Below, in pieces: positions 8,362 to 10,000 of a stretch of 10,000 bases of DNA. Numbering within the stretch: the stretch's first letter is position 1; each line of letters begins with the position of its first letter. The position numbers and the translations under genes were made by a program. The notes under the pieces were generated by a model. It was not told the origin of the DNA and searched no databases. It was given only the letters and a program-made list of their open reading frames with translations. The stretch is taken from NCBI GenBank assembly GCA_012295275.1, contig CM022668.1, positions 2,465,489-2,475,488 of the forward strand, given 5' to 3'. The DNA comes from Chrysomallon squamiferum. Lineage: Eukaryota > Mollusca > Gastropoda > Neomphalida > Peltospiridae.

Positions 8362-8559
8362 CTGTACATCAAAAGGGAAATCGTTCAGTTCGAGGTTTTC
8401 CATGAACGTTCCTTTGATGATTCTCTTCTCGGAGATGTACGCCTCCCCTCTGCTGTTGAACGTCACTCGGTGACGCAGAATTTCCTTCGGGTCACCGTAA
8501 GTGTTCTCAATGTACAGCTTGGGATTCCAGAACTTCTGGAAGTCTGAGATCTCTCCAAC
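8362..8559 (-). CDS. pLGIC exon E1: ligand-binding domain with Cys-less FPFD loop
   Basis: This internal exon has 66 codons, phase 0 at both ends. Upstream is an acceptor reading TACACAG before GTT (V1), with a short pyrimidine-rich stretch further back. Downstream is a donor GTAAAC directly after the codon for Q66. Visible hallmarks of the extracellular beta-sandwich are W11-x-P13 with N19 (the conserved WxP...N segment near loop A), the beta-strand run around 27-50, the GTF turn at 50-52, and FPFDVQ at 61-66. In nAChR and GABA-A subunits the first Cys-loop cysteine lies seven residues before the first F of FPFD; here that position is E54. The second would be residue 2 of the next exon, which is L. 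The ATG codons upstream in the same frame are intronic, so this is not the start of the protein. The start lies off the window. Confidence 0.9.
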
Positions 8560-8572
8560 CTGTGTACAGCGC

Positions 8573-8787
8573 ATGTAAAATGAAAGGACGTCATATACAG
8601 GTGTAATAATAATAATTATATTGTATATTGTATATGCAGAGAGATGAGGAATATTTTATGTAAAATGAAAGGATGTCATATACAGGTGCAATAATAATAA
8701 TTATATTGTATATTGTATATGCAGAGAGATGAGGAATATTTTATGTAAAATGAAAGGATGTCATATACAGGTGTAATAATAATTATT
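8573..8787. repeat. 85-bp tandem repeat, about 2.5 units, 14 bases upstream of E1
   Basis: Units start at 8573, 8658 and 8743 with ATGTAAAATGAAAGGA. They carry GTCATATACAGGTG, an ATA-rich part, and GCAGAGAGATGAGGAAT. The first two are nearly identical and the third breaks off near 8787. The high identity points to a recent duplication. The repeat lies in the intron just upstream of the E1 acceptor and contains no coding sequence. Confidence 0.92.
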
Positions 8788-8927
8788 AAAAAACACCCCA
8801 AAGAACCAAACATTTATAATATAGAGAGAGACAAGACAATAATAGATTTGAAACAACAGAATATTATATTTAGGTTATAAAATAAGTAAATAAATATATA
8901 AAATAATGACACACATTATAACATATT

Positions 8928-9054
8928 TGAGTGTGTGTGTGTGTACATGTGTGCATGCATGTATGTATATATGTATATGTATGTGTGTATATGTACATAT
9001 ATATATATAAATATATATATATATGTGTGTATGTATATATCTATATATATATAT

Positions 9055-9103
<49 letters not shown>

Positions 9104-9190
9104 TATGCATATATGTATATATGTATATGAATATGTATATGTGTGTATAAATAAATATATATATGTGTGTATGTATGTATGTGTTTCTGT
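8928..9190. repeat. GT/TA/TATG microsatellite block
   Basis: GT (8931-8944) passes into TATG and then TA runs with ATCT interruptions (about 8995-9115) and TATG/TGTG again. It is intronic to the channel gene if the missing 5' exons lie beyond base 10000. Open frames in both directions are artefacts. Confidence 0.95.
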
Positions 9191-9659
9191 TAAATATATA
9201 TGCATGAAGACAGGAAAATATATCTCAATTAATTACCATTCAATAGTTTATTATTATATGTCACCAAACACACAGCTAAGGTCAGATATGTTATAAATGT
9301 CCGACTCTTGTTTTAGTTGTTGTTTTCACGGGTTACTGTCTTTTGTGGGTTACTGTCTGTCCATTTATATTTTAGTCACAGAGAATCCAGTGGGTTACTT
9401 CCCTTGAACCCGACAGTAGCGTATGCCAAAGCCTGACGGGAAGACTCACACAGAACGAATCCATTTTGCTGCTAATCGATACGAGCAACGCGTGGCAGCT
9501 GTTTTCATCATTACACAAAAACGTATCTAATAACCATTAATACGAGAACGTTCTGTAAACAGTCATTATTAATACATCTGTGTGTCCTCTTGTGTGTCTC
9601 CCCCCACCCCTTTCAACTGCTTCATTACTTTGTATGTTTGTCTGTTAAAGTGCATACGT

Positions 9660-9860
9660 AGATATATATATATATATATATATATACATACATCAATCAA
9701 TCTCTGTATATATATCTAATCTAATGTTTCTATCAACTTCTCTCTCTCTCTCTCTCACTCTCTCTCTCACACACATGCACACACATACACAGACAAACTC
9801 ACACACACACACACATATATATATATATCTACGTAATGTATATCACACACACACATTCAC
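9660..9860. repeat. TA, TC and CA microsatellites
   Basis: Successive runs of TA (about 9661-9686), TC (9739-9767), CA (9768-9813), TA (9814-9828) and CA (9844-9854). No gene is visible. Confidence 0.93.
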
Positions 9861-10000
9861 ACCAGTTTTACATAATGAAGCAGACGGACTGTAAAGCTGG
9901 TAAGCGGACAGGTTTGTTAACGACTGCTAATTTTTATTTTTACTCTTCACGCGTCGACGGCAACATCCAGCCTCGCACCTGTGTCACCGCTCAGGCAGAC

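Larger units (their letters stand above)
8790..10000. other. Upstream intron of the channel gene, no exon identified
   Basis: Besides microsatellites it contains a non-repetitive, GC-richer patch at 9390-9520 and another at 9940-10000. In the last patch CAG-GTGCGA could be a donor on the minus strand, but the phase needed to join E1 (phase 0) runs into a stop, so it is not supported as the preceding exon. The first patch has a 30-codon minus-strand frame without a recognisable domain. Confidence 0.55.

Noticed and set aside
8560-8574. ATG upstream of E1 as the protein start
   Set aside because: It lies before a CAG acceptor in the intron. A pLGIC needs a signal peptide and about 100 more residues of ligand-binding domain before this point.
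9940-10000. GC-richer end as the exon preceding E1
   Set aside because: The donor-like CAG-GTGCGA and GCG-GTGACA both give a stop in the phase required to join E1, and no pLGIC motif is visible.

Overview
The window looks like an AT-rich animal nuclear genome. It has short GC-richer exons with GT-AG boundaries, long introns, and many microsatellites and minisatellites. The gene family and microsatellite style suggest a lophotrochozoan, probably a mollusc, but no rRNA or mitochondrial marker is present and this is inference. I see no CRISPR array, operon, tRNA gene, viral gene or transposase.

One gene is recognisable, on the minus strand and open at both ends. Five exons encode part of a pentameric ligand-gated ion channel (pLGIC): E1 (8362-8559, ligand-binding domain), E2 (7589-7846, ligand-binding domain to start of M1), E3a (5927-6082) and E3b (5716-5871), which are two versions of the rest of M1 plus M2, and E4 (2925-3104, M2-M3 loop, M3, short loop, M4). 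Every exon is a multiple of three and every junction is phase 0, so the protein can be followed directly: ...FPFDVQ|DLTVTV...NIFMVT|FLICSL...SYLT(Y/F)M|DKYLLAS...AIYMF|. The N-terminal exons lie beyond base 10000. Any final exon lies below base 2925 or off the window.

Three properties stand out. Both cysteines of the Cys-loop are replaced (E and L). The M3-M4 intracellular domain is reduced to about 11 residues. The pore exon is duplicated as two equal-length copies separated by only 55 bases, as expected for mutually exclusive splicing; the copies differ at predicted pore-lining positions. The first two make the channel resemble the bacterial ELIC/GLIC type and the Cys-less invertebrate channels.

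The introns hold the other striking feature: tandem repeats grown at or beside exon edges. A ~78-bp minisatellite (about 2143-2924) contains copies of the E4 splice donor and the last coding bases of M4. A 27/28-bp minisatellite with 30 units (6774-7580) begins a few bases past the E2 donor. The E3a acceptor has partial copies at 6271-6300 and 6303-6310. An 85-bp repeat (8573-8787) starts 14 bases upstream of E1. The rest, 1-1840, 3105-5715 and 8790-10000, is AT-rich intronic or flanking DNA with simple repeats and a few possible regulatory motifs.
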